Shown here in pieces: positions 1-8,345 of a stretch of 64,000 bases of DNA. The stretch spans positions 1-64,000 of the forward strand of contig NZ_SNWX01000002.1 in the NCBI RefSeq assembly GCF_004362045.1, given 5' to 3'. A model generated the notes under the pieces. That model was not told the DNA's origin. It did not search any database and was given only the letters and a program-made list of their open reading frames with translations. Numbering within the stretch: the first letter of the stretch is position 1; each line of letters starts with the position of its first letter. The translations under genes and the position numbers were made by a program. The stretch comes from Halanaerobium saccharolyticum (GTDB lineage: Bacteria; Bacillota; Halanaerobiia; Halanaerobiales; Halanaerobiaceae).

Positions 1-118
1 AGGGGGAGGGATTCCTGCATTTAATGCAGATTTCTAACCTGACAACCATGATAACTATTAATATTTTTAAAAAAACTATTAGATTTGACGTAACGAAATT
101 TACTTTAGGAGGAAAAAT

Positions 119-1324
119 ATGAGCGCAAATTATGATTTAATTGTTCTGGGTGGAGGACCTGCTGGTATGGCTTCTGCCATCTATAGTTCAAGGTCAAGAC
201 TTAATACTTTAGTTTTGGAAACAAAAAGAAAAACTGGTGGTCAGCCCGGCACCTATCACGATATGGAAAACTACCCGGGTGTGCCTGAGACTACAGCTTC
301 TGAGTTAATGGAAAATTTTCGCACTCATGCAGAAAAGTTTGGTACGGAATTTGAAAGAGGAGAAGTTAAGTCGCTTGAGGTTAATGGTTTTGAAAAAGTT
401 ATTACCACTAAAAAGGGTGAAGAGTATAGGGCTAAAAGTGTTGTCATTGCAACAGGAGCTGAACCCAGAAAATTGGGAATTAAAGGTGAAGAAGAATTTA
501 AAGGTAAGGGTGTTTCTTACTGTGCAACCTGTGATGCAGATCTATTTACAGATTTAGATATTGTTGTAGTTGGTAATGGAAACTCTGCTGTTGAAGAATC
601 AATTTATTTGAGCAAATTTGTCAATAAAATTACAATGATAGTAATCCATGATGAAGGGGTAATGGATGCTGAAAAGATTCTTCAGGAAAAAGCAATGGAA
701 AATGATAAAATTGAATTTGTCTGGAATTCAGTTTTAGAAGAAATTAAAGGTGAAGGCCTGGTTGAAAAAGCTGTAGTTAAAAACATCAAAAATGGTGAAA
801 AAACTGAACTTGACTGTAATGGTGTTTTCTTTTTTGTCGGTAGGGTACCCAGTACTGACTTTTTAGAAGGTGTTGTTGATTTAACAGAGCATGGTTATGT
901 TAAATCAACAAAGCAGATGGAAACAAATCAACCTGGAGTTTATGCAGTTGGAGATGTAAGAGATAAGGTTGTGCGTCAGGTAATTACAGCTGCCGGTGAT
1001 GGCGCAACTGCTGCTGTAATGGCTCAGGGCTATATTGAAGAAGAAGAGTACTGGCATAATCATGTTGTTAATTCTGATAAGCCGGCTCTGGTAGCTTTCT
1101 GGAGTGTTACTGATCAGGAGAGCATGGATCTAATCAGTCAGCTCGAAGGTATGGAGCTTGAAGATAAAGGTTATAAATTCATCAAGATTGATACCTATAA
1201 AAATAGACTTATTTCTGACAGATATGATGTAGAAGAAATCCCAACTCTACTAAAAATTGAGTCCGGTGAGGTAGCTTCTAAGCTTGTTAAACCAGAAAAA
1301 GAAAAGATTGTAGAATTAATTTAA
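119..1324 (+). CDS. trxB: Thioredoxin reductase with a fused C-terminal thioredoxin-like domain
   Basis: Flavoprotein that passes electrons from NAD(P)H to thioredoxin. The N-terminal FAD motif GGGPAG and the redox pair C135-A-T-C138 are present, followed by a second nucleotide-binding motif GNGNSAVEES and the C-terminal FAD motif VYAVGDVR. About 310 residues is the usual length; this protein has 401. The extra ~85 residues resemble a thioredoxin fold (AFWSVTDQES, then EEIPTLL), but the CxxC is replaced by DQES, so this part should be redox-inactive. AGGAGG lies upstream of the ATG. trxA starts 24 bases downstream, and grdC-grdD follow, so the likely job is feeding electrons to glycine/betaine reductase (inference). 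Confidence 0.9.
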   Translation: MSANYDLIVLGGGPAGMASAIYSSRSRLNTLVLETKRKTGGQPGTYHDMENYPGVPETTASELMENFRTHAEKFGTEFERGEVKSLEVNGFEKVITTKKGEEYRAKSVVIATGAEPRKLGIKGEEEFKGKGVSYCATCDADLFTDLDIVVVGNGNSAVEESIYLSKFVNKITMIVIHDEGVMDAEKILQEKAMENDKIEFVWNSVLEEIKGEGLVEKAVVKNIKNGEKTELDCNGVFFFVGRVPSTDFLEGVVDLTEHGYVKSTKQMETNQPGVYAVGDVRDKVVRQVITAAGDGATAAVMAQGYIEEEEYWHNHVVNSDKPALVAFWSVTDQESMDLISQLEGMELEDKGYKFIKIDTYKNRLISDRYDVEEIPTLLKIESGEVASKLVKPEKEKIVELI

Positions 1325-1347
1325 AAAAATTTAAGGAGGAATATAAA

Positions 1348-1665
1348 ATGATTGAACTTAACAAAGATAATTTTGAGGAAGAAGTACTTAACAGTAAGGG
1401 TAAGGTTGTAGTTGATTTCTGGAGTGAAAGTTGTGATGTCTGCATGGAAATTATGCCTGACGTAAAGGAACTGGCCGAAGAATTTGCTGATGATTTTAAA
1501 TTTGCAAAGCTGGACATTAAAGGAAACAGAAGACTTGCTATTGGTCAGAAAGTTTTAGGTCTGCCTTCAATTGTTTTCTACGAAGACGGAGAAAAAGTAG
1601 AGCATTTAAGCGGTGAAGATCTGGAAGTAGAAGATATTAGAAAAGAATTAGAAGCAAGAGCATAG
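1348..1665 (+). CDS. trxA: Thioredoxin with atypical CDVC active site
   Basis: Small dithiol carrier of 105 residues. The active site is W-S-E-S-C29-D-V-C32 instead of the usual WCGPC, and the cis-proline loop appears as GLPSIVFY. Thioredoxins encoded with glycine reductase genes in amino-acid-fermenting clostridia also have non-canonical active sites, so this is probably the dedicated electron donor to the reductase. AAGGAGG precedes the ATG, and the gene follows trxB by 23 bases. The neighbouring TrxB C-terminal domain looks like a dead relative of this protein. Confidence 0.9.
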   Translation: MIELNKDNFEEEVLNSKGKVVVDFWSESCDVCMEIMPDVKELAEEFADDFKFAKLDIKGNRRLAIGQKVLGLPSIVFYEDGEKVEHLSGEDLEVEDIRKELEARA

Positions 1666-1683
1666 TTAAATAGTTAAGCTGAT

Positions 1684-1725
1684 AATAATTTCTCTGCCCA
1701 ATTTAATTTGGGTGGAGAAATTATT
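1684..1725 (+). promoter_or_regulatory. Intercistronic hairpin between trxA and grdC
   Basis: AATAATTTCTC at 1684-1694 is the exact reverse complement of GAGAAATTATT at 1715-1725. The pairing continues inward with CCCAA/TTGGG. No clear U-tract follows, so an RNA processing or stability element between trxBA and grdCD is as likely as a partial terminator. Confidence 0.55.
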
Positions 1726-1748
1726 CAAAAAATTTGGAGGTGAGCTTA

Positions 1749-3290
1749 TTGGATTTTCCAGTAATTAAAGCTTCAGGATATATTCTGGTACATACTCCCA
1801 ATATCTTAAAAGAGGGTGGTTCTACTCAAACGACAACCAGAGCCAAGAATCCTGATGATGAATATTTAAAAAAATTAGATGATTATTTAAGATCTTTTGA
1901 AGAAGTTGTTTCGTATGCTCCCAATCAGGCATATATAGGAAATATTTTACCTGATGAATTAAAGAATATCAAACAACCCTGGTATGAAGAGCAAAACTTT
2001 GTTGAGGGTAATAGATATGGCGACTCTGGAGAAATAATGCCGGAAGATGAGTTTTATGCTTTAATTAAACATGTTGATGTTTTTGATTTAGTAAAGTTAA
2101 GCAGTGATTTTATTGCAGAAGTAGAGTCAAAAGTTGCAGAACATCCGATCTTAAAGGAAATGGAAATTGAGCTAGGAGAAGGTGAAAAAAAATCTGAACT
2201 AGAAGCTCTATTAGATAATCAGGCAGAGCCGCTTTATTTAAATGAAGAATTAGTTGGCTGTGTTAAGAAAGCTCATGAGAGTGATGTGAATCTTAATGCA
2301 CATACTATTTTAGAAAATTTAGTTGCTAAAGCTTCTGCTGTGCTATCTCTAAAAAATATGGCTGTTAAAAATGATATTGATCTAACAGAAATTGATTATG
2401 TTTTAGAGTGTTCTGAAGAAGCCTGTGGTGATATTAATCAGCGTGGTGGAGGCAACTTTGCTAAAGCTATCGCAGAAATGGCAGGTTGTGTTAATGCAAA
2501 TGGTTCAGATGTTCGAAGCTTCTGTGCAGCTCCTTCTCATGCTGTTGTCAATGCTGCTGCCTTAGTTAAGGCTGGTATTTATGATAATGTGGTAGTTGTT
2601 GCAGGGGGATCTGTTGCAAAACTTGGAATGAATGGTAAAGATCATATTAAAAAAGAAATGCCTGTTTTAGAGGATACACTGGGTGGATTTGCAGTTTTAA
2701 TCTCTAATAATGATGGAGCCAGTCCGGTTATTAGAACTGATATTATTGGCCGTCATAAGGTAGGTACAGGATCTTCTCCTCAGGCTGTAATTAGCTCTCT
2801 GGTAACTGATCCTCTAGATGAAAATAATTTAGGCATCAAAGATATTGACAAGTATTCTGTTGAAATGCAGAATCCTGAAGTTACTAAACCTGCAGGTGCA
2901 GGCGATGTACCAGAATCAAACTACAAAATGATTGCTGCTTTAGGTGTTAAGCGCGGAGATTTAGAGAGAAAAGAATTAATGGACTTTGTTAAAGAACATG
3001 GAATGCCCGGATTTGCTCCAACACAGGGACATATTCCTTCGGGAGTGCCATTTATTGGTCCAGCAGCAAAAATGATGAGAGAAGGCCAGATTGAAAAGGC
3101 AATGATTATTGGTAAGGGAAGTCTTTTCCTTGGCAGAATGACTAATCTTTTTGATGGAGTTTCTTTTGTAATCGAAAAAAACTCTGGAGTTAAAAAGCAG
3201 GAAAACAGTGTAAGTGATAAAGAAATCAAAAATATGATCGCCGGTGCTATGCGTCAGATGGCAGATAATCTTCTCGGCGAAACCGAGTGA
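1749..3290 (+). CDS. grdC: Glycine/sarcosine/betaine reductase component C, beta subunit
   Basis: Component C takes the carboxymethyl-selenoether from GrdA and releases acetyl phosphate. The protein is about 513 residues, the size usual for GrdC. It has a thiolase/FabH-like core, with a cysteine in SDVRSFCAAPSH and a glycine-rich VVVVAGGS strand. A TTG start at 1749 is preferred because GGAGGTG at 1736-1742 sits 6 bases before it; an upstream TTG at 1734 overlaps that ribosome site. It is followed immediately by grdD. The selenoproteins of the complex are not in this window. Confidence 0.92.
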   Translation: MDFPVIKASGYILVHTPNILKEGGSTQTTTRAKNPDDEYLKKLDDYLRSFEEVVSYAPNQAYIGNILPDELKNIKQPWYEEQNFVEGNRYGDSGEIMPEDEFYALIKHVDVFDLVKLSSDFIAEVESKVAEHPILKEMEIELGEGEKKSELEALLDNQAEPLYLNEELVGCVKKAHESDVNLNAHTILENLVAKASAVLSLKNMAVKNDIDLTEIDYVLECSEEACGDINQRGGGNFAKAIAEMAGCVNANGSDVRSFCAAPSHAVVNAAALVKAGIYDNVVVVAGGSVAKLGMNGKDHIKKEMPVLEDTLGGFAVLISNNDGASPVIRTDIIGRHKVGTGSSPQAVISSLVTDPLDENNLGIKDIDKYSVEMQNPEVTKPAGAGDVPESNYKMIAALGVKRGDLERKELMDFVKEHGMPGFAPTQGHIPSGVPFIGPAAKMMREGQIEKAMIIGKGSLFLGRMTNLFDGVSFVIEKNSGVKKQENSVSDKEIKNMIAGAMRQMADNLLGETE

Positions 3291-3300
3291 GGTGGATAAA

Positions 3301-4440
3301 ATGACAGAGAGTGTTAAAGAAAGAGTTGCCGGAGTGTTTAATGAAGTTGCAGCGGCTATTGAGTCCGGTCAGTTTGGTGATAAAAAGAAAATTGGCTTAA
3401 CTTTACTGGACAGTGAACACGGAATAGATGAATTAAAAAAAGCCGCAGAGATTGCCCATAACAAATATAATGATCTTGAAGTAGAATTGATCGGTTGTGA
3501 AGGCGATAAATGCGACTGTCTGGCAGATGCACATTCAATTATGGATCAGAAGCTTGAAAAAAATGAAATTGATGCAGCAGTAACTCTTCATTATAATTTT
3601 CCTTTAGGTGTTTCTACAGTTGGTAGAGTAGTTACTCCTGGTAAGGGAAAAGAGATGCTGATAGCTACAACGACAGGTACAACTGATACAGATCGGGTCC
3701 CCTCAATGCTCAAAAATACTATCTATGGAATTGCGGTTGCTAAATCTTTAGGGATTGAAAAGCCGACTGTAGGTATTTTAAATCTTGAAGGAGCAAGGCT
3801 GGTAGAGAAGAATCTGCAGAAGTTAAAGAAAAGTGGTTATGACTTTGAATTTGCAACCTCTGTGAGGGCTGATGGGGGTTCTGTAATGAGGGGGAATGAC
3901 CTTCTTTTAGGAACTCCAGATGTGATGGTGACAGATACACTGACTGGAAATATGTTAATGAAAGTATTTTCTGCCTTTAATACAGGTGGCCAGTATGAAG
4001 CTGTTGGTTACGGTTATGGTCCTGGAGTTGGAGAAAATTATGATAAGCTGATTGGAATAATCTCCCGTGCCTCTGGAGCACCAGTAATTGCCAATGCTCT
4101 TAAATTTATGGCAGAAGCCAGTAAAGGTGATTTATTAGAAATTACCAGAGCCGAGATGAAAGCTGCTAATAATGCTGGTTTAAAAGAGATAATAGACGAA
4201 TTAAAAAACAGTAGTTCAGCCGCAGAAGTTGAAGCAGCTAAAGAACCTGCCAAAAAAGTTACAGGAGAAGAAATAGCAGGTATTGATATTCTAGAAATTG
4301 AAGCAGCAAAAGAAAGTCTCTGGAAAAAAGATATCTATGCAGAAACAGGTATGGGTTGTACAGGTCCTGTAATTTTGATTGCTGAAGAGGACGAAGAAGC
4401 AGCAAAAAAAGAATTGAAAAAAGCAGGTTTTATTGAGTAA
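3301..4440 (+). CDS. grdD: Glycine/sarcosine/betaine reductase component C, alpha subunit
   Basis: PlsX/phosphotransacetylase-like subunit that, with GrdC, forms acetyl phosphate. It is 379 residues from the ATG at 3301, just behind a GAGGTGG ribosome site; the frame stays open further upstream but there overlaps grdC. Near the C terminus GMGCTGPVI contains Cys353, matching the acetyl-carrying cysteine known in GrdD. The gene follows grdC by 10 bases. Acetyl phosphate from this complex is the substrate of the acetate kinase encoded at 11.5 kb. Confidence 0.92.
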   Translation: MTESVKERVAGVFNEVAAAIESGQFGDKKKIGLTLLDSEHGIDELKKAAEIAHNKYNDLEVELIGCEGDKCDCLADAHSIMDQKLEKNEIDAAVTLHYNFPLGVSTVGRVVTPGKGKEMLIATTTGTTDTDRVPSMLKNTIYGIAVAKSLGIEKPTVGILNLEGARLVEKNLQKLKKSGYDFEFATSVRADGGSVMRGNDLLLGTPDVMVTDTLTGNMLMKVFSAFNTGGQYEAVGYGYGPGVGENYDKLIGIISRASGAPVIANALKFMAEASKGDLLEITRAEMKAANNAGLKEIIDELKNSSSAAEVEAAKEPAKKVTGEEIAGIDILEIEAAKESLWKKDIYAETGMGCTGPVILIAEEDEEAAKKELKKAGFIE

Positions 4441-4497
4441 CTGATTACTGAAATTAAATTTTAGTAATTTGTTTTAATATGTAATTTTTAGGTATAA

Positions 4498-4540
4498 GAA
4501 AAGAGTCTGTTTCAAATTAAAATTTGAAATGGGCTCTTTA
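4498..4540 (+). terminator. Hairpin ending the trxBA-grdCD operon
   Basis: AAAGAGTCTGTTTCAAATT pairs with AATTTGAAATGGGCTCTTT with two interruptions. The U-tail is short (TTT then ATAT), so termination efficiency is uncertain, but the position between grdD and the chemoreceptor gene fits. Confidence 0.7.
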
Positions 4541-4629
4541 TATCCATTCTTTATCAGCTTAATTTATATAATTATCTGGAGCTTTATAAAATTTTAGTAT
4601 AAAAAGTATACGAACTGGAGAGCATAATA

Positions 4630-6663
4630 ATGAAAATACTTAATGATTTATCTTTTAAAATCAAGTTTCTTATAATCCCAATTATTTTAATTTTAATTGG
4701 AGTCAGTGGAATTGGCTTTCTGGCAACAAGTCTTTTACAAGAAAATTTATTTGAAGAACAGTATAATAACAGTCTAAACCTGGCTGAACAAGTAGAAATG
4801 CAGGTTGCTGATAACAGTAATTCACTTAAAACAATTGATAGAATGCTGGAAGAGAAAATAGAAGCTGCAGCAAATGTGGTAACTTTAAATAAAGATAATC
4901 TCAGTAACGAGCAGCTAAGAGAAATTATGGAGCAGACAATGGTCCAGGAGATTTCCTGGTATAATTCAGAAGGTGAAATAATTTATTCGACTGTAGATGA
5001 TTATATAGGTTGGACTGCAGAAAGTGGACATCCTGTTAATGATTTTATGATTTCAGATAAAGAAATTTTAATGGAAGATATTCGCAAAGACACTGAATCT
5101 GATAATTATAATAAATATGGTTATTTAAGAAATGATGATGGTACTTTTCTCCAGGTAGGAATAAGAGCTAATAATGTAAGGGAATTAACTGATAGTTTTA
5201 GCTATCAGACTTTAGTAGAAAAGCTAGAAGAAAATGACCAGATAATATACGCTGCGTTTATTAATAATGACCTGGAAAATGAAGCAGACAGTAGACAAGA
5301 TAAAATTGGTGTTCTTAGAGATTCGGAGTTAATTAAAACGGCTATAAAAACAGGAGAAAATTATTTTGAGGAAAGAAGTTATAATTACAATAATCAACAG
5401 CTCAAAATAAATGAGGTATTTGTACCTGTTGAAATCGGGGGAGAACAGATTGGAGTTTTGAATCTGGCCTTTTCGATGGAAGATATTTATTCAACAGTAG
5501 ATCAAGCAAGAAATGATATAATATATATTTCTGCAGCTCTCTTTATTTTAATTAGTCTGATTCTATTTTTAAGCTCAAATAATGTTATAAAAGCTTTAGA
5601 CAGGATAGTTGAACAAAGTGGTGAGATTTCTAAGGGCAACTTAAGTCAAAAGATACCGGAAGCTCTTTTAAAAAGAAAAGATGAACTTGGAAAACTTACA
5701 AAAAGTTTTTCCGTTATGCAGAGCCATTTAAAAGAAATTATAGGCAGTGCAGCAGATATATCAGGTGAATTATCAGCTGCCAGTGAAGAACTATCAGCTT
5801 CAAGTCAAGAAGTTTCGGCTTCAGCAGATGAAGTAAGTAGGTCAATTCATAATGTTGCATCTGGTGCAGAAAAACAGACTGCTGTAATTCAGGATAGTAA
5901 AGATAATATCAATAATCTTGGCCAAAGAATTAATAAAGTGAATCAAATTTCTGGTCAAATGCAGAATAATGCTTTTGAGGTAGCAAATAATATTAAAGTA
6001 GGTCGGACGAAGCTTAATCAAACAGTAAATGATATTGAAAGTGTAAAAGATAATTCTGATCAGGCTGCAGCTAAAATAAACAAATTGGGAGAGCTTTCTG
6101 GGGAAATTGAAGAAATAATTAACCTGATTAATGATATTGCTTCTCAGACGAATCTCTTAGCTTTAAATGCTGCAATTGAAGCAGCAAGAGCTGGAGAAGC
6201 CGGAAGAGGATTCAGTGTAGTAGCAGATGAAATCAGGAATTTAGCTGAAGAATCGGAAAATGCTACTGAAAATATCTCAGTTTTAATTAAAGATATCCAA
6301 TTTGCTGTTAAAGATGCTAATAACAAAATGAATAATACTGAAAAAGTGGTAGAGCATAGTATTGATTCTATTCAGGAGACAGGAGATTCATTTAATAAAA
6401 TTGATAAGGCAGTAGAGAGTTTGAATTCTTTAATTGAAAAAGTAGATCATAATCTTGAAGAAATTAAAGTAGAAAGTCAGGAAGTAAATGATTATATGGA
6501 GGATATTTCTCGAGTGAGTAATGAAACTGCAGCAAATTCAGAAGAGGTTTCAGCCAGTAGTGAGGAACAAAGTAGAGTAACTGAAGAAATTGTAAAATCA
6601 GCAGAAAACCTGACAGTTATGGCCCAAAATTTATCAGCTATTGTAGAACAATTTAAACTATAG
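4630..6663 (+). CDS. Methyl-accepting chemotaxis protein
   Basis: Transmembrane chemoreceptor of 677 residues. A first membrane segment lies at about residues 12-33, then a large extracytoplasmic sensor region (about 35-295, probably Cache-like), and a second membrane segment at about 297-318. A HAMP region follows, then a long coiled-coil signalling domain with the conserved hairpin tip ([18 protein letters not shown]) around residues 507-524. The ligand cannot be told from sequence. Its place between grdCD and the selenocysteine genes suggests sensing of amino acids or betaine (inference only). Confidence 0.92.
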   Translation: MKILNDLSFKIKFLIIPIILILIGVSGIGFLATSLLQENLFEEQYNNSLNLAEQVEMQVADNSNSLKTIDRMLEEKIEAAANVVTLNKDNLSNEQLREIMEQTMVQEISWYNSEGEIIYSTVDDYIGWTAESGHPVNDFMISDKEILMEDIRKDTESDNYNKYGYLRNDDGTFLQVGIRANNVRELTDSFSYQTLVEKLEENDQIIYAAFINNDLENEADSRQDKIGVLRDSELIKTAIKTGENYFEERSYNYNNQQLKINEVFVPVEIGGEQIGVLNLAFSMEDIYSTVDQARNDIIYISAALFILISLILFLSSNNVIKALDRIVEQSGEISKGNLSQKIPEALLKRKDELGKLTKSFSVMQSHLKEIIGSAADISGELSAASEELSASSQEVSASADEVSRSIHNVASGAEKQTAVIQDSKDNINNLGQRINKVNQISGQMQNNAFEVANNIKVGRTKLNQTVNDIESVKDNSDQAAAKINKLGELSGEIEEIINLINDIASQTNLLALNAAIEAARAGEAGRGFSVVADEIRNLAEESENATENISVLIKDIQFAVKDANNKMNNTEKVVEHSIDSIQETGDSFNKIDKAVESLNSLIEKVDHNLEEIKVESQEVNDYMEDISRVSNETAANSEEVSASSEEQSRVTEEIVKSAENLTVMAQNLSAIVEQFKL

Positions 6664-6679
6664 TATACAAAAAGAAATC

Positions 6680-6708
6680 TTGTAAATTAAATAACAAAAT
6701 GATACAAT
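6680..6708 (+). promoter_or_regulatory. Promoter for tRNA-Sec
   Basis: TTGTAA at 6680-6685 and TACAAT at 6703-6708 are separated by 17 bases and lie about 22 bases before the mature tRNA 5' end. Confidence 0.6.
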
Positions 6709-6729
6709 TATATTAATCATAATAAACAG

Positions 6730-6828
6730 GGGAGTGTTTATGTTCAAGGTGAACATCCTGGACTTCAAATCCAGTGGCAGGCAGGTAGACCTGTCTGTGG
6801 TGGGTTCGATTCCCATACATTCCCGCCA
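6730..6828 (+). tRNA. selC: Selenocysteine tRNA (anticodon UCA)
   Basis: Inserts selenocysteine at UGA codons. The 99-nt gene has an 8-bp acceptor stem (GGGAGTGT with ACATTCCC, one G-U pair), which is diagnostic for bacterial tRNA-Sec. The anticodon loop CTTCAAA carries TCA at 6765-6767. There is a long variable arm, a normal GGTTCGATTCC T-arm, discriminator G and an encoded CCA. selA and selB follow directly. Confidence 0.97.
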
Positions 6829-6850
6829 TATAAATATTACTAACTTTTAG

Positions 6851-6894
6851 GCATCTATTTAGATTATATAATCTTTGTAGGTGCATTTTTTTTT
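6851..6894 (+). terminator. Terminator after tRNA-Sec
   Basis: GCATCTA (6851-6857) pairs with TAGGTGC (6878-6884), an internal AGATTA/TAATCT pairing extends the stem, and a long T run follows. It separates the tRNA from selA. Confidence 0.8.
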
Positions 6895-6929
6895 AGAAAA
6901 ATAAAAGCCATTAATTTAGGGAGGTAATT

Positions 6930-8345
6930 ATGGGTAAAGAAGAGCTTTTAAAGTTAATACCTGCTGTAAATGACATATTATCCGAAAATAAATCAGAAAA
7001 AATTAAAAATGATTATTCCAGGACAGATTTATTAGAAGGGATAAGATATGTAACTGATAATTTAAGAACTAAGATTTTAGCAGATGATTTTTCAGAGACT
7101 AATTTTGATCAAGAATCATTAAAAGCAGAAAAAATTTTAGATTCAGTAAAAATTTACTTAAAAAATATTTATCGACCAGAAATGTCTCCTGCCATAAATG
7201 CCACAGGTGTTGTTATACATACCAATCTTGGCCGTTCTCTGCTTGCAGATAGTGCTGCAGAAGCTGTCAATAATGTGGCTCTTCACTATTCAACTTTAGA
7301 AATTAATAGAGATACTGGAGAAAGAGGAGATCGCTATTCTTCAGTCCAGGATATTATTAAGAAATTAACAGGAGCTGAGGCTTCTCTGGTAGTTAATAAT
7401 AATGCAGCAGCGGTAACTCTGGTATTAGCTGTTATAGCAGAAGATAAAGAAGTGGTAATTTCTCGAGGGGAACTTGTAGAAATAGGTGGCTCTTTTAGAG
7501 TTCCAGAAGTTATGGAGCAGAGTGGAGCTAAATTAGTCGAAGTTGGTTCAACCAATAAAGTTTACTTAAAAGACTATTTGAATGCAGTTACAGAAGAAAC
7601 TGGTGCCTTTTTAAAAGTTCATACCAGCAATTATAGAATACAGGGTTTTACAGCTACTGTGGAGGCAGAAGATCTGGTTAATGACGCCCACCAGAGAGAC
7701 ATTCCGGTGATAGAAGATTTGGGCAGTGGTATTATTTTTGATTTGCAGTCTTATGGATTGCCATATGAACCTACAGTTAAAGAAAGTATAGATGCAGGTA
7801 TCGACCTGGTCACATTCAGTGGAGATAAACTACTTGGTGGTCCTCAGGCCGGGATAATTGTTGGTAAAAAGAAATATATTAAAAAACTGGAACATCACCC
7901 TTTGTTGAGGGCTTTGAGAGTTGATAAATTTACACTGGCAGCTCTGGAGGCTACACTCAAATTATATCGTAATTTTGATGATGCTGTAGATAAAATTCCA
8001 ACTCTAAAAATGCTTACAGAATCAGCTGAAAAAGTTATGCAGCGGGCTGAAAAATTATTCAGTTATTTAGATGAATATGATAATTTTACTTTAAAAATTG
8101 AAAAAGATACAGCTCGAATTGGTGGAGGTAGTTATCCTTTGACAGAAATAAAAACATCTGTTCTGACAATTGATTCTGAGCTGATTTCTTCAGAAGAGCT
8201 GGCTTATAAATTGCGTCAGACGGAGATGCCAATTTTTAGTAGAATTAAAAATCAGAAGTTAATAATTGATCTTAAAACTGTTCAGATAAGTGAAATTGAA
8301 CTGCTGGCAAAAGAGATCAATCAGGTTCTGAGGGAGGAAGTCTGA
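6930..8345 (+). CDS. selA: L-seryl-tRNA(Sec) selenium transferase
   Basis: PLP enzyme that converts seryl-tRNA(Sec) to selenocysteyl-tRNA(Sec) using selenophosphate. At 471 residues it is the usual family length. Visible signatures are the N-terminal helical tRNA-binding region, NATGVVIHTNLGRS, and the PLP site TFSGDKLLGGPQAG with Lys300. GGGAGG precedes the ATG. Its stop codon overlaps the selB start by one base, so the two are translationally coupled. No selD (selenophosphate synthetase) is in the window. Confidence 0.97.
   Translation: MGKEELLKLIPAVNDILSENKSEKIKNDYSRTDLLEGIRYVTDNLRTKILADDFSETNFDQESLKAEKILDSVKIYLKNIYRPEMSPAINATGVVIHTNLGRSLLADSAAEAVNNVALHYSTLEINRDTGERGDRYSSVQDIIKKLTGAEASLVVNNNAAAVTLVLAVIAEDKEVVISRGELVEIGGSFRVPEVMEQSGAKLVEVGSTNKVYLKDYLNAVTEETGAFLKVHTSNYRIQGFTATVEAEDLVNDAHQRDIPVIEDLGSGIIFDLQSYGLPYEPTVKESIDAGIDLVTFSGDKLLGGPQAGIIVGKKKYIKKLEHHPLLRALRVDKFTLAALEATLKLYRNFDDAVDKIPTLKMLTESAEKVMQRAEKLFSYLDEYDNFTLKIEKDTARIGGGSYPLTEIKTSVLTIDSELISSEELAYKLRQTEMPIFSRIKNQKLIIDLKTVQISEIELLAKEINQVLREEV

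Noticed and set aside
1-118. A gene fragment or selenoprotein end before trxB
   Set aside because: Only a short palindrome (CTGCA/TGCAG at 15-29) and AT-rich leader are visible; no coding sequence could be supported.
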